A stretch of 64,000 nt of DNA from Gilliamella sp. wkB108 (GTDB lineage: Bacteria > Pseudomonadota > Gammaproteobacteria > Enterobacterales > Orbaceae). The notes below the pieces were generated by a model. It was not told the DNA's origin. It did no database searches and worked only from the letters and a program-made list of their open reading frames with translations. Position 1 is the first letter of the stretch. Every line of letters begins with the position of its first letter. Both the position numbers and the translations under genes were made by a program. Shown here one piece after another: positions 20,426-30,413 of the stretch. Where the stretch lies: NCBI RefSeq assembly GCF_001690195.1, contig NZ_LZGM01000078.1, forward strand, positions 124,001 to 188,000. The letters run 5' to 3'.

Positions 20426-21172
20426 TTATCTATCTATTTTGATATACCCATTTTTTTGTAAACAATCTTGACCTTGATTGCTTATCAGAAAATCAATAAA
20501 TAACTTAGCCTGTGGATGAAGATGATTAAGTAATGCGATACTATAATTAATTGCTGGACTATATTCAGTCGGTAATTCAATCATAGCTAATTGTCGGTTT
20601 TTCAAAAGTTCCGGTGCATAATTGGCATAACCAATATAAACATCAATGATATCATTCAACAAAAAATATTCAGCAGGATGTATTCCTTTAGGTATAGAAG
20701 AAGTAAGAGAGCCTCCTACTAATTGTTTAGCGCGTTTTTTTAACTGTTCACCCATACCATTGTAATGATTTTCGATATTATCAAATAATGCAAATGCATA
20801 ATCACCAGACGGATCTTTTTTAGGTGTAGACATACCAATTCTAGCATTAGTATTTAACAGTAACGTTAAAGCATCATAATTTGTCCATTTTGGATCATTA
20901 CGTACAGTTAAACATAATCGGTTATGTGCAAAAATATGGTGAGATACAGCTAGTCCTTTGCTAATCAAATACTGTGGATGAACCGTATTTGCCGAAGCAA
21001 ATAAGTGGGCAAATGGATGTGCTGTTTCTTGTATGATTTTTTCACACAATAAACCAGCCGGAGCAAATTGCATGCCTATTTCAGAAGCATAAGTCTGGGC
21101 AAATAATTTTGCTATTTCAGGAAAGGCTATGCGTAAACTGCCTGCGGCATAAATATTGAGTTTATTCATCAT
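20426..21172 (-). CDS. ModA-like molybdate/tungstate-binding protein without signal peptide
   Basis: A 248-residue periplasmic-binding-protein-fold product resembling ModA/WtpA: YAAGSLRIAF at the N-terminus, then SANTVHPQYL, DPSGDYAFALF and a C-terminal FIDFLISNQGQDCLQKNGY. It begins almost directly with the mature ModA sequence and has no signal peptide. An upstream start is impossible because the ATPase stop codon (TAA) lies in the same frame two codons before the ATG. The gene is 3 nt after the ATPase gene with an AGGGG ribosome site. The product would be cytoplasmic unless exported by an unrecognised route. It may be an oxyanion sensor or chaperone, or a decayed gene; the coding frame looks intact. 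Confidence 0.82.
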   Translation of the reverse strand: MMNKLNIYAAGSLRIAFPEIAKLFAQTYASEIGMQFAPAGLLCEKIIQETAHPFAHLFASANTVHPQYLISKGLAVSHHIFAHNRLCLTVRNDPKWTNYDALTLLLNTNARIGMSTPKKDPSGDYAFALFDNIENHYNGMGEQLKKRAKQLVGGSLTSSIPKGIHPAEYFLLNDIIDVYIGYANYAPELLKNRQLAMIELPTEYSPAINYSIALLNHLHPQAKLFIDFLISNQGQDCLQKNGYIKIDR

Positions 21173-21175
21173 AAG

Positions 21176-21925
21176 TTATTGCCCCTGATCATAAATAGGA
21201 ATAATGGTTTGTGCTTTTGTTAAGACTATTTTTTTCATAGTAATATGGTATAACTGGCTTAGATTATTTTCAGTCAATAAAGCATGGGTTGAGCCATATT
21301 GATATTGTTTATTATCCAATAATAAAACCTTATTGGCGATGTTCATCGCATGGGCTGGATCGTGAGTAGTAAAAATAATCGTCAAATCCTGCTGTTTAAC
21401 TAGTGAGGCTAGAATATTTAAGACTTTTTTTTGATTATAGAGATCTAATGCGTTAGTTGGCTCATCTAACAATAATATTTTACATTTAGTGAGCAAAGCA
21501 CGGGCAATTAAAGCAAGTTGTTTTTGCCCTCCTGAGAGTTGAGAGAAGGGGGAATAGTAATATTTTTCCAATCCCAATTGAGTTAAATTATCTCGTACTA
21601 ACTCTGTTGTTTTTTTATCGGGTTGACCAAATAATCCCCATTGTTTAACACTTCCCATAACCACAATTTCCCATAATGCATAATCAATATTGCAGGTAAA
21701 ATTTTGTGGCACAAAACAGCATGGATAACGGCAATCAAATTTTCCAGATAGTGGTTGGTTAATACCCATTAAAGTATGTAATAGGGTCGTTTTGCCTCGA
21801 CCATTAACACCTAATATTGCAACGATATCATTTTTATTTACCACGATATTAAGCGGTGAGGTTAATGGATGGTTAATTTGATAACCACAAACTAAATCAT
21901 GTGTAGTTAAAATGGTCAGTGACAT
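21176..21925 (-). CDS. molC: ABC transporter ATPase, MolC-like (FecE/BtuD family)
   Basis: ATPase of the importer, 249 residues. The start is placed at MSLTILTTHD (21925), one base after the permease stop, rather than at an in-frame start 57 nt upstream inside the permease. Walker A GVNGRGKT is at residues 39-46, the signature LSGGQKQ at about 130-136 and Walker B ILLLDEPTNAL near 150-160, with an H-loop in TTHDP. It belongs to the FecE/BtuD branch used with FecCD permeases. The molC name is inferred from the gene set and the ModE-like site rather than proven. Confidence 0.85.
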   Translation of the reverse strand: MSLTILTTHDLVCGYQINHPLTSPLNIVVNKNDIVAILGVNGRGKTTLLHTLMGINQPLSGKFDCRYPCCFVPQNFTCNIDYALWEIVVMGSVKQWGLFGQPDKKTTELVRDNLTQLGLEKYYYSPFSQLSGGQKQLALIARALLTKCKILLLDEPTNALDLYNQKKVLNILASLVKQQDLTIIFTTHDPAHAMNIANKVLLLDNKQYQYGSTHALLTENNLSQLYHITMKKIVLTKAQTIIPIYDQGQ

Positions 21926-21926
21926 A

Positions 21927-22940
21927 TTAAGATCTCGGTAAAATTTGTTGTCGTAATAGTAGAACGAAACAGGGCGCGCCAATTAAGGCAGTAATGATGC
22001 CCAGTGGTATTTCAGAAGTACTAATTATGCGTGCAATATCATCAATTATTATCATAAATCCACCACCTAACCAAAATGCAATAGGTAGTAAACGTTGATG
22101 ATTACCTCCAACTAATAATCGAGCCGCATGAGGAATAATTAAACCTACCCAACCAATACAACCACTAACTGCAACCTGAATAGAAATAATTAAAGTACAA
22201 AGTACCAATATTAACCAACGAGAAAATAAGACTGATATTCCTAAGCTTTTTACTTCATTATCACCTAAAGATAATAGATTAATTCGCCAACTCAATCGAA
22301 TTAATAGATAACTGGCAATAATGGTGGGTATTGCTAATATTATTAATTTATGCCAATTAGCAGTAGCAAAGCTACCGAGTAACCAAAAGACAATACTCGG
22401 TAATTTTTCTTCAGTGTCGGCTAAGTATTGCATTAAACTCACTAAGGCGCTAAAAAATCCACTTAATACTAATCCAACTAAAACTAGTATTAAGATATTG
22501 TTCTGTTTTAGACTATGAATAAGAATAAAAATTAATAATAATGTTGATATTCCGAATAAAAAAGCTAAAACGATCAATCCAAAGGTTGAGTAGTCTAGTA
22601 AAATAGCTAATGTACCACCAAAAGCTGCACTTGATGTTACGCCGATGACGTGAGGATCAACTAAAGGATTATAAAATAATCCTTGTAGCACAGCGCCACA
22701 AAGTGCTAATCCTGAACCAGCTAAAAAAGCTAATAATATTCTTGGTATTCTTACCTGCCAAATAATTTGCTGTTGAAAAGTAAACAAATGATCTTGGCTC
22801 TCTATGAAAGGGGAGTAAAGTACTTTAAAAATTTGGTTAATTGAGATTGAATAGTGTCCTAAAAACAGTGAGAACAGGGCTAATCCAATAGTGATCACAA
22901 TTAGCCCAATAAGAATACGTTGATGTGATAATAAAGTCAT
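21927..22940 (-). CDS. molB: ABC transporter permease, FecCD family (MolB-like)
   Basis: A 337-residue permease with about ten membrane segments and the FecCD signatures: LAGSGLALCGAVLQGLFYNPLVDPHVIGV near the N-terminal third and GCIGWVGLIIPHAARLL near the C-terminal third. The start is taken at MTLLSHQR (22940), 10 nt after the binding-protein stop; the longer in-frame version overlaps that gene. FecCD permeases carry siderophores, cobalamin, haem, or, in MolBCA, molybdate/tungstate. The neighbouring ModA-like gene and ModE-like operator favour molybdate here. Confidence 0.87.
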   Translation of the reverse strand: MTLLSHQRILIGLIVITIGLALFSLFLGHYSISINQIFKVLYSPFIESQDHLFTFQQQIIWQVRIPRILLAFLAGSGLALCGAVLQGLFYNPLVDPHVIGVTSSAAFGGTLAILLDYSTFGLIVLAFLFGISTLLLIFILIHSLKQNNILILVLVGLVLSGFFSALVSLMQYLADTEEKLPSIVFWLLGSFATANWHKLIILAIPTIIASYLLIRLSWRINLLSLGDNEVKSLGISVLFSRWLILVLCTLIISIQVAVSGCIGWVGLIIPHAARLLVGGNHQRLLPIAFWLGGGFMIIIDDIARIISTSEIPLGIITALIGAPCFVLLLRQQILPRS

Positions 22941-22950
22941 ATCAAATCTA

Positions 22951-24003
22951 TTATAATCCTTGATAATGAGTTCGATAAAAACGCAAATAGTAATTATCAG
23001 CTTGTGTTTGCATATCAATGTCTGTAAATAATTCTGGGTATAATTTTTTCGCCATCCATAACTCTCCTATAGCTAAAGCTTCAGGCATTGGATATCCCCA
23101 CGCTTTTGCATATTCAGGCATCAGATAAATACGTTTTTGTTTAACTGCATCAATATTTTGCCATAAACTATCAGTTAAAATACTCTCGACGACTTGTGGA
23201 TATCGATTTTGTACAAAAATAACTTGAGGATCCCATTGCATTACATTTTCAATAGTGACTTGTTTGAAGCCTTGAATTGTTGCCGTTGCTACATTGATAG
23301 CACCAGCATGTTCCATCATTAAACCGGTATATTTCCCTGATCCATAAGTAGTTAAATCTGGATTGGCCATATATACACGAATGCGTTTTTCTAACGGGAT
23401 GTTTTTTAGGCGGTCAGTGACGATCTGTCTATTTTTAAAAGCATAATCAATTAATGCAGTTGCGTCATTTTTGGCGTTTAATACTTCGCCAATTAATAAA
23501 ATGCCTTCTTTTAATCCTTCATTATAAGTGGTTTCTTCATCAACCATGGTAGGATTGATTTTATTCGCTTCGGAGGCTAAATCTTTACGCAAAGAAATAG
23601 CAATTACTGGTATATTAAGCTTTTCGATCTGTTCAATAACTTCTTTAGGTGCATAATTTGCAACAAATACTACTTGTGGTTTAAGTGCGATCAAACTTTC
23701 AATATTTACTGAGGTTAAATCACCGGGCGTCGGCATTGTTGCTAAATTGGGGGCTAACCTGACATAGTCTTTGCCTAAAAGTTTTTGCCACGATGAGAGT
23801 ACACCAACGATAGTATCTTGTCGATTGAGTTGTACTATTAGATTCAATGTTTGATGTTGTAATACCACTACTCTTTCGACTTTATCAGGAATTTCAACGG
23901 TACGATTAAGTTGATCAGTTACCTGCTTGGCTTCACAAGTAAACGTTAAACATAATGTGAAAAACAACCCTAATTTCACTAGATAATTTCTGTATTTTTT
24001 CAT
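22951..24003 (-). CDS. molA: Periplasmic substrate-binding protein, class III (MolA/FepB-like)
   Basis: A 350-residue binding protein with a Sec signal peptide (MKKYRNYLVKLGLFF...CEA, cleavage near residue 25) followed by DQLNRTVEIPDKVERVVVLQ, the usual opening of helical-backbone class III binding proteins. KPQVVFVANYAPKEVIEQ and a C-terminal YAKAWGYPMPEALAIGELW complete the two lobes. It is the first gene of the importer operon. An AGGA ribosome site precedes the ATG, and a ModE-like palindrome sits about 60-84 nt upstream. By sequence alone the ligand could be iron-siderophore or cobalamin; molybdate is inferred from context. Confidence 0.83.
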   Translation of the reverse strand: MKKYRNYLVKLGLFFTLCLTFTCEAKQVTDQLNRTVEIPDKVERVVVLQHQTLNLIVQLNRQDTIVGVLSSWQKLLGKDYVRLAPNLATMPTPGDLTSVNIESLIALKPQVVFVANYAPKEVIEQIEKLNIPVIAISLRKDLASEANKINPTMVDEETTYNEGLKEGILLIGEVLNAKNDATALIDYAFKNRQIVTDRLKNIPLEKRIRVYMANPDLTTYGSGKYTGLMMEHAGAINVATATIQGFKQVTIENVMQWDPQVIFVQNRYPQVVESILTDSLWQNIDAVKQKRIYLMPEYAKAWGYPMPEALAIGELWMAKKLYPELFTDIDMQTQADNYYLRFYRTHYQGL

Positions 24004-24063
24004 CGTTCATCCTAAAAAACATATTATGCGTTAATTAATAATGGAACTATTTATAATGGCATA

Positions 24064-24087
24064 CGCTATATAATTTTAAATATAACG
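24064..24087 (-). promoter_or_regulatory. ModE-like operator upstream of the molABC-type operon
   Basis: A 24-bp dyad: CGCTATAT, an 8-nt A/T spacer, and ATATAACG (on the other strand CGTTATAT ... ATATAGCG). This is the arrangement of the E. coli ModE operator, CGnTATAT with an AT-rich spacer and ATATAnCG. It lies 61-84 nt upstream of the binding-protein start, in the shared region with the divergent hydrolase gene. ModE is not in the window. Confidence 0.7.
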
Positions 24088-24232
24088 AAATTTTAGTTTA
24101 ATAACAAATAATATTAGGAGAAAAAGAGCAATAACCAAAATATAGGATTTTTGACACAGAGATGTTTATGACAAAGCTAGTAATATTGTTATACTATTTT
24201 GTATATGAAAATTAGGGTTACTCAGGAATAAT

Positions 24233-24892
24233 ATGATTTATGTAAACGGCGTTAATCTTTACTATCAAAAAACGGGTCATGGAGAGGCACTCATTTTATT
24301 ACATGGTAATGGTGAGGATCATCAGATTTTTTCACCATTAATTACAAAACTAAAATCGAATTTCACTGTTTATGCGGTCGATAGTCGTAATCATGGGCAA
24401 AGTGAAAAAACGGCGGTTTATGACTATAACGTTATGGCTGACGACATTGAAGCATTGATTAAAGGACTACAACTTAAATCCGTTAATCTGATTGGTTTTA
24501 GTGATGGAGCGATTATTGCATTATTGCTAGCGTTACGTTGTCAAGCGATGATAAAAAAAATGGCATTATTAGGCGTTAATTTAAAACCATCAGATTTTAC
24601 TCAAGAGAGTTACCAATATTTACAACAACATTATGCTCAAACAGGTGATCCCCTATTTAAAATGATGTTAGAGCAACCCAATATTGAGCTAAATTGGTTA
24701 ACTAAAATTACGGTACCAACTCTAATTGTTGCTGCTGAAAATGATATTTATCATCCTGAGTTATTTACTCAAATTGCTGATACTCTACCCGATTCACAAT
24801 TGAAAATTATTCCAAATCATGATCATGGTAGCTACATCATCAATAATGATATGTTATATCCAGATTTGATGAGATTTTTGCAAAAAAATTAA
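24233..24892 (+). CDS. Alpha/beta hydrolase
   Basis: A 219-residue cytoplasmic alpha/beta hydrolase. The oxyanion loop is LLHGNGEDH (about 22-30), the nucleophile elbow GFSDG has S90, the acid is probably D170 in AAENDIYHP, and the base is H195 or H197 in PNHDHGSY. No cap domain of note and no signal peptide. An AGGA ribosome site precedes the ATG. Substrate cannot be told. It is divergent from the mol-like operon and shares its regulatory region. Confidence 0.85.
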   Translation: MIYVNGVNLYYQKTGHGEALILLHGNGEDHQIFSPLITKLKSNFTVYAVDSRNHGQSEKTAVYDYNVMADDIEALIKGLQLKSVNLIGFSDGAIIALLLALRCQAMIKKMALLGVNLKPSDFTQESYQYLQQHYAQTGDPLFKMMLEQPNIELNWLTKITVPTLIVAAENDIYHPELFTQIADTLPDSQLKIIPNHDHGSYIINNDMLYPDLMRFLQKN

Positions 24893-25041
24893 AGTGAATG
24901 AGTAAAACGTAATATCGATTTTTAGGTTGAATATGTTGATTGTAATAAAATTAATATAAAGATCTGACAATCCAATATTAATTGGAAGGTTTATTATCAT
25001 AAAAAGGGAGCTGAATTCATTATCTTTTTATAGCTAGATAA

Positions 25042-25076
25042 CTAGCCATTGAAATAATGGCTAGCTAAGTTTTTTA
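25042..25076 (+). terminator. Rho-independent terminator downstream of the hydrolase gene
   Basis: A 9-bp stem ctagccatt / aatggctag with a 5-nt loop is followed by a T run (gttttttatt). It is 150 nt after the hydrolase stop; a second small palindrome (TCCAAT, 4 nt, ATTGGA) is at 24971-24986. Confidence 0.75.
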
Positions 25077-25084
25077 TTAAAAAT

Positions 25085-25123
25085 ATACTGAAACGTATAG
25101 CTAACCTGAAACTTCTTTACAAG
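25085..25123 (+). repeat. Dispersed 39-nt intergenic repeat, copy near hydrolase terminator
   Basis: Begins ATACTGAAACGTA and has the core TAACCTGAAAC, then TTCTTTACAAG. An internal direct repeat of CTGAAAC has an 18-nt period. It lies between convergent genes (hydrolase and small lipoprotein), so it serves neither as a promoter. Confidence 0.65.
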
Positions 25124-25145
25124 CTATACTCTTTATTACTTATTG

Positions 25146-25730
25146 TTAGCGTAACAAACAAGCTTGAATTTTATCTACTTCTTTATTTAGTGTATCAATA
25201 ACCAAATTTGGATGCGCACTTTCTAGTGTTTTTACATTCTCAAAACCATCATTGACCACTGAACCGGTATATTGTTGTGCTTGTTTAATGTTACTAAATA
25301 GATAACGAATATTATCTTGATTACGTGTTGCAGTTAAGGTGTAACTAACAAAATATTTTGAATAATTTTGATAATCAGTTACTGCATTAGCAACCACATT
25401 ATTACCTTCTACCAATTTAATCGTTTCACCACCATTAACAGTTATCGCTTGTTGATTAGGCATAGTATAATAAGACCACCAACGCGAACCAAAATAGTTT
25501 TCACTAGTGAGTACAACAGGACTATTATCAAGCTCTTGAGCGATACATAGCGATAACGAGGAATGAAGGGCTTTAATCGAACGAGATGTGCTATATTTAT
25601 TCAAAATGTCCACACCTGACGAATTCTGCACAATCTCTACACCTTCAGTCTGATAAATTGACACCATTTTTTGAGATACACAACCTGTAAGCACTGTAAA
25701 TGCTACAAAAAGCCCGATTAACTTTCTCAT
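25146..25730 (-). CDS. Predicted lipoprotein of unknown function
   Basis: A 194-residue product starting at MRKLIGLFVAFTVLTGC (25730), chosen over an in-frame start 48 nt upstream because AGGA lies at the right distance. The lipobox LTGC puts the acylated Cys at residue 17. The mature part has VSIYQTEGVEIV and a region with NAVTDYQNYSKYFVSYTL but no domain I recognise. After the lipobox, serine at +3 rather than aspartate at +2 suggests sorting to the outer membrane (inference). It has a short A-rich upstream region and no obvious operon partner. Confidence 0.7.
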   Translation of the reverse strand: MRKLIGLFVAFTVLTGCVSQKMVSIYQTEGVEIVQNSSGVDILNKYSTSRSIKALHSSLSLCIAQELDNSPVVLTSENYFGSRWWSYYTMPNQQAITVNGGETIKLVEGNNVVANAVTDYQNYSKYFVSYTLTATRNQDNIRYLFSNIKQAQQYTGSVVNDGFENVKTLESAHPNLVIDTLNKEVDKIQACLLR

Positions 25731-25913
25731 GCCACATCCTTTTTTGGTTGAATTAATTAATTTTATCTTTTTATGCAATGATTTACCAGTAGAAGAAAGG
25801 GTTAACTAAAAATTTAATTGATTTAGATAACGCATTAGTTTTTTATTTGCAATGACAGATAACTTGAAATCAATAATGGCGATATTAAAAATTGATATCA
25901 TGCAAAAATATTT

Positions 25914-25938
25914 AAGTGAGGAGAGGTTTCCTCACCTT
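25914..25938 (-). terminator. Terminator downstream of the waaY-like gene
   Basis: On the minus strand GTGAGGA, a 6-nt loop and TCCTCAC form a 7-bp stem followed by TTAAATATTTTT. It lies 13-37 nt after the stop of the waaY-like gene. Confidence 0.65.
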
Positions 25939-25950
25939 GGATAGCTAATT

Positions 25951-26655
25951 TTAATCTTCTTTACCACGTATTTTACGTGATAATCGTTTAAAACCATGGG
26001 CAAATTCTTTAAATGCCATAGCTAAAAAAGGAACTTTAATTTTGATATTGAAGCGATCGCGCAGTTCGATTGCATCATTAGCTTTGGTGAGCCAAATAAA
26101 ACCGGAATTAGTCAAATCAATTGCTTTTATTTTCCCTTCAGGCGTTAAAATGAAATTTCCTCCGTGAATATCATTAGAGACTAAATTGTAACTATGTAGG
26201 GTTTCAATACAGTGTTTAATCTGATCACCGTATTGTTTCATTTCATCCCAGGTCAAAGAGCGACCTTCAATAAAATTAAAAATCATATAGTGACGTTTAG
26301 TTTTTTGATCAAAAGCAACTAAATAAAGCTCATAGGCAATATCACATTTATCCAGTGATATTTTGGCTAGTTTATGAATCAAATTAAAATAAAAATCACC
26401 TGTAATTTTGGCAATAATTCGGCGTTCCAGACGATGCTCTACACCACCGTCAATTTTAAAAATAAACTTCTTTTGATTGTGATTAATTAAATAAGTATAT
26501 CTCTCAATTCTGTCACTAGGATCAAGTAACTCACCATGTCCTTCTTCAGCTATAAATTGGTCAAAAAGGGCAAGATAATCTATTTCATCATTTTGGACAT
26601 AAGCAAATTTTATATCCCCACGTTGCGTTTCAATAATTTTCGCAAAATTATTCAA
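25951..26655 (-). CDS. waaY: LPS core heptose(II) kinase-like protein (RfaY/WaaY family)
   Basis: A 234-residue protein-kinase-fold enzyme. WaaY phosphorylates heptose II of the inner LPS core. The catalytic loop is NDIHGGNF with D162, and the DFG-like metal residue is D180 in KAIDLTNSG. The N-terminal half has FIFKIDGG (lysine of the ATP site) and EHRLERRI. It is alone, not in a waa cluster, flanked by a lipoprotein and a nuclease gene. The gene symbol rests on family resemblance; its exact acceptor is unproven. Confidence 0.78.
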   Translation of the reverse strand: MNNFAKIIETQRGDIKFAYVQNDEIDYLALFDQFIAEEGHGELLDPSDRIERYTYLINHNQKKFIFKIDGGVEHRLERRIIAKITGDFYFNLIHKLAKISLDKCDIAYELYLVAFDQKTKRHYMIFNFIEGRSLTWDEMKQYGDQIKHCIETLHSYNLVSNDIHGGNFILTPEGKIKAIDLTNSGFIWLTKANDAIELRDRFNIKIKVPFLAMAFKEFAHGFKRLSRKIRGKED

Positions 26656-26875
26656 AATACTTAACCTCGAAATACATCAAAAAAATTGATCTATCTTAAA
26701 CATTATCTATCTTAAAGTAAACGAAACACAACTATTTACCAGATGAATTTGCTGTTGACCGATTAACTTTAATTTAGGAACTAAGTTAATAAGGGATGAT
26801 ATAAATTAACGATGTCGGCAATAAGCATAAACCATGCTATTATTCAGCTATCTTTAGTCTGTTTATCACTTATTT

Positions 26876-27169
26876 ATGTCCGATAATGTATCAATATGGT
26901 TTGTTTATATTATTCGAACCGCTAAACAATCCCTTTATACAGGCATTACCACAGATGTAGCTCGACGCTTACGTCAGCATCAAAATAATAAAGGCGCTAA
27001 ACATTTAAAAGGACATAAAGATCTGTCAGTTGTTTATCAAATTAAGGTCGGTGACCGTTCCACCGCACTTAAACTTGAATACAAAATCAAGCAGCTATCG
27101 AAAAAGAAAAAAGAAGCACTGATCATGCAAAGCCCTACTTTACCAATTTTATTGGAATTATTGAATTAA
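26876..27169 (+). CDS. yhbQ: GIY-YIG nuclease-like protein (YhbQ/UPF0213 family)
   Basis: A 97-residue single-domain protein with the family signature [18 protein letters not shown] and [20 protein letters not shown], as in E. coli YhbQ. The family has the GIY-YIG nuclease fold, here with VYI/YTGI in place of GIY/YIG and an R at DVARRL. No larger domain is attached. The role in vivo is unclear, possibly DNA repair. It is monocistronic and followed by a small terminator. Confidence 0.88.
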   Translation: MSDNVSIWFVYIIRTAKQSLYTGITTDVARRLRQHQNNKGAKHLKGHKDLSVVYQIKVGDRSTALKLEYKIKQLSKKKKEALIMQSPTLPILLELLN

Positions 27170-27178
27170 TTGTACAAT

Positions 27179-27198
27179 AACCTTTTAAAGGTTTTTTT
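27179..27198 (+). terminator. Short terminator after yhbQ-like gene
   Basis: AACCT and AGGTT form a short stem around TTTAA, directly followed by six T. It begins 10 nt after the stop. Confidence 0.55.
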
Positions 27199-27248
27199 AA
27201 TATATCACTATTATCTGTTTAACTAACCATTATTTGGATAGATCTATT

Positions 27249-28235
27249 TTATATGCCTGACATTAATCTTAATGGTGGAGATTTAATTGCCAAAATTTGT
27301 TGCTTAAATATGGTTAATTGTTGATACCAAAAATCCATTTCAGTTAACCAAGGAAATGCAATTGGAAAGGCTGGATCTTGCCAACGTTCAACGATCCATG
27401 CCAAATGATGAACCATTCTCATCGCTCTTAATGGTTCAATGAGTTTGAGTTGATTTGTATCAAAATCATGAAATTCTTGATAGAGTTCAATTATCATATC
27501 TAACTGTACTTGTTGTTCTTGACGTTCACCATATAAAAGCATCCATAGATCCGCAATTGCCGGGCCATTGCGTGCATCATCAAAATCGACAATCATTGCA
27601 CCGTCTCGCCATAGAATATTACCTGCATGGCAATCACCATGTAAACGAATAGCTTGCCAGTCATTGTGCCAATATTTCTGCACAGTTTTAATCAATTGAG
27701 CTAAAAGAGTTTGCAGATCGAATTGGATTTTTTTAGGAATCAAAGAACATTGCAACAAAATTTCTTGTGGTTGATAAAGATATTCCTCAAGACCAATTGT
27801 TGGGCGATATATAAATCGTTGTTCAGATCCGATTTGATGAATACGTCCAAGCAACATCGCAACAGATTCTATTTGTTCTATATTATCTACTTCAAATTGC
27901 CTGCCACCAACACTAGGAAAAAGTGCAAACAGATAGCCTTGATATTCATGAAGCGTAGTGTTATTGAAGGTTAATGGCGCAATAACCGGTATCTCGGCTT
28001 CTAATAATTGTGCTGTAAATTGATGCTCTTCAAGGATCTGTTCTCTACTCCAACGATAAGGGCGGTAAAATTTAACTACATAACGTTGACGCTCTTCATC
28101 ATGAAATTGATAGACACGATTTTCATAACTATTTAATGCCGTCAAACCTGAATCTATACGAATATCAATCGAAGCTAAACTCTCTACAATAAGATCAGGG
28201 GATAATGTGTGAAATGAAAAAGCTGAGCTATTCAT
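27249..28235 (-). CDS. srkA: Stress response kinase A (YihE/SrkA)
   Basis: A 328-residue APH/ChoK-type kinase, the length of E. coli SrkA, a Ser/Thr kinase that counters MazF-linked stress death. Motifs are YENRVYQFHDEE and VKFYRPYRWS at the N-terminus, the catalytic RLHGDCHAGNILW with D201 and N206, and IVDFDDARNGP with D217. In E. coli it precedes dsbA; here dsbA is absent and engB lies upstream. A 26-bp near-palindrome is 96 nt upstream of the start. Confidence 0.92.
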   Translation of the reverse strand: MNSSAFSFHTLSPDLIVESLASIDIRIDSGLTALNSYENRVYQFHDEERQRYVVKFYRPYRWSREQILEEHQFTAQLLEAEIPVIAPLTFNNTTLHEYQGYLFALFPSVGGRQFEVDNIEQIESVAMLLGRIHQIGSEQRFIYRPTIGLEEYLYQPQEILLQCSLIPKKIQFDLQTLLAQLIKTVQKYWHNDWQAIRLHGDCHAGNILWRDGAMIVDFDDARNGPAIADLWMLLYGERQEQQVQLDMIIELYQEFHDFDTNQLKLIEPLRAMRMVHHLAWIVERWQDPAFPIAFPWLTEMDFWYQQLTIFKQQILAIKSPPLRLMSGI

Positions 28236-28330
28236 GAGATGTCTACCTTAAGTATTCTAGTTATACACTGGTTATTTATAAATACAGATTATTTATGATA
28301 CTCGCTATAAAATAGAAAAAAAGCCAGCGA

Positions 28331-28356
28331 GTGATGATATTGATCAATTTCATCAC
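28331..28356. promoter_or_regulatory. 26-bp operator-like palindrome upstream of srkA
   Basis: Left half GTGATGATATTGA and right half TCAATTTCATCAC pair at 12 of 13 positions about a TTGATCAA core. A second TTTGATCAAA lies at 28408-28417, 69 bp away centre to centre. On the minus strand the hairpin is followed 8 nt later by seven T, so it could also act as the engB terminator. Confidence 0.5.
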
Positions 28357-28464
28357 GGGCAATTTGTATTTAATCGTTTATCTACTTTTCCTTTATGAAG
28401 ATATCATTTTGATCAAAGTAAATATCAATTTCACCATAGATAACAATAGTAAATATATAAAAAA

Positions 28465-29076
28465 TTATTGAAGATTAAACCATTCATTTAATTTCTGTTG
28501 CAAAGGTTCAAGACCAATGCGCTTTGGTGAAGAAAAAGGGGTGACGGTAATATCACCTTGAAAAGGCAAAATTGCCTCTTTTACCATATTGACTTGTTTT
28601 TTTTGTGCGCCAGAAGCGAGTTTATCTGCCTTAGTCAATAATAGCATTACTGGGATATCGACAGAAACGGCCCATTCAATCATTTGCTGGTCTAAATCTT
28701 TCAATGGATGTCTGATATCCATTAATACAATTAATCCTTTAAGGCTTTCACGCTTTTGTAAATATTCACCAAGTGATTTTTGCCATTTGCGTTTTATGGC
28801 TTCCGGAACTTGTGCGTAACCATACCCCGGTAAATCCACTAAACGACAATTTTCTTCGACTTCAAAAAGATTAATTAATTGTGTTCGTCCAGGTGTTTTG
28901 CTGGTTCTGGCTAAACTTTTTTGATTAGTGAGTGTATTAAGCGCACTAGATTTACCAGCATTAGAACGACCCGCAAAGGCGATTTCAACCCCCGTATCCG
29001 ATGGGAGATGCGAAATATCAGGTGCGCTCAAAATAAAATGAGTTTTAGCATAATTCAATGGGCGAATATCAGTCAT
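28465..29076 (-). CDS. engB: Ribosome biogenesis GTPase EngB/YihA
   Basis: A 203-residue single-domain GTPase needed for late 50S assembly. G1 is [11 protein letters not shown] (about 30-40), G2 lies in [13 protein letters not shown]3 is VDLPGYGYA and G4 LTKADK, followed by the SSPKRIG G5 region. The length fits the family. argD is 69 nt upstream on the same strand and srkA is 229 nt downstream, so engB is likely read from its own promoter or with argD. Confidence 0.95.
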   Translation of the reverse strand: MTDIRPLNYAKTHFILSAPDISHLPSDTGVEIAFAGRSNAGKSSALNTLTNQKSLARTSKTPGRTQLINLFEVEENCRLVDLPGYGYAQVPEAIKRKWQKSLGEYLQKRESLKGLIVLMDIRHPLKDLDQQMIEWAVSVDIPVMLLLTKADKLASGAQKKQVNMVKEAILPFQGDITVTPFSSPKRIGLEPLQQKLNEWFNLQ

Positions 29077-29144
29077 AAATAAGGATCCTTTAAGTACAAC
29101 AACAGCACTTAATCAATTAAAATGCCGTTACTGTATAGAAAAAC

Positions 29145-30389
<1,245 letters not shown>

Positions 30390-30413
30390 CTAAGCCAATT
30401 ATTTTTTGAGTAA

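Noticed and set aside
21927-24003. Siderophore or cobalamin importer
   Set aside because: The family alone would allow this, but no TonB receptor or Fur box adjoins the operon, while a ModE-like dyad and a ModA-like gene do. Kept only as an alternative.
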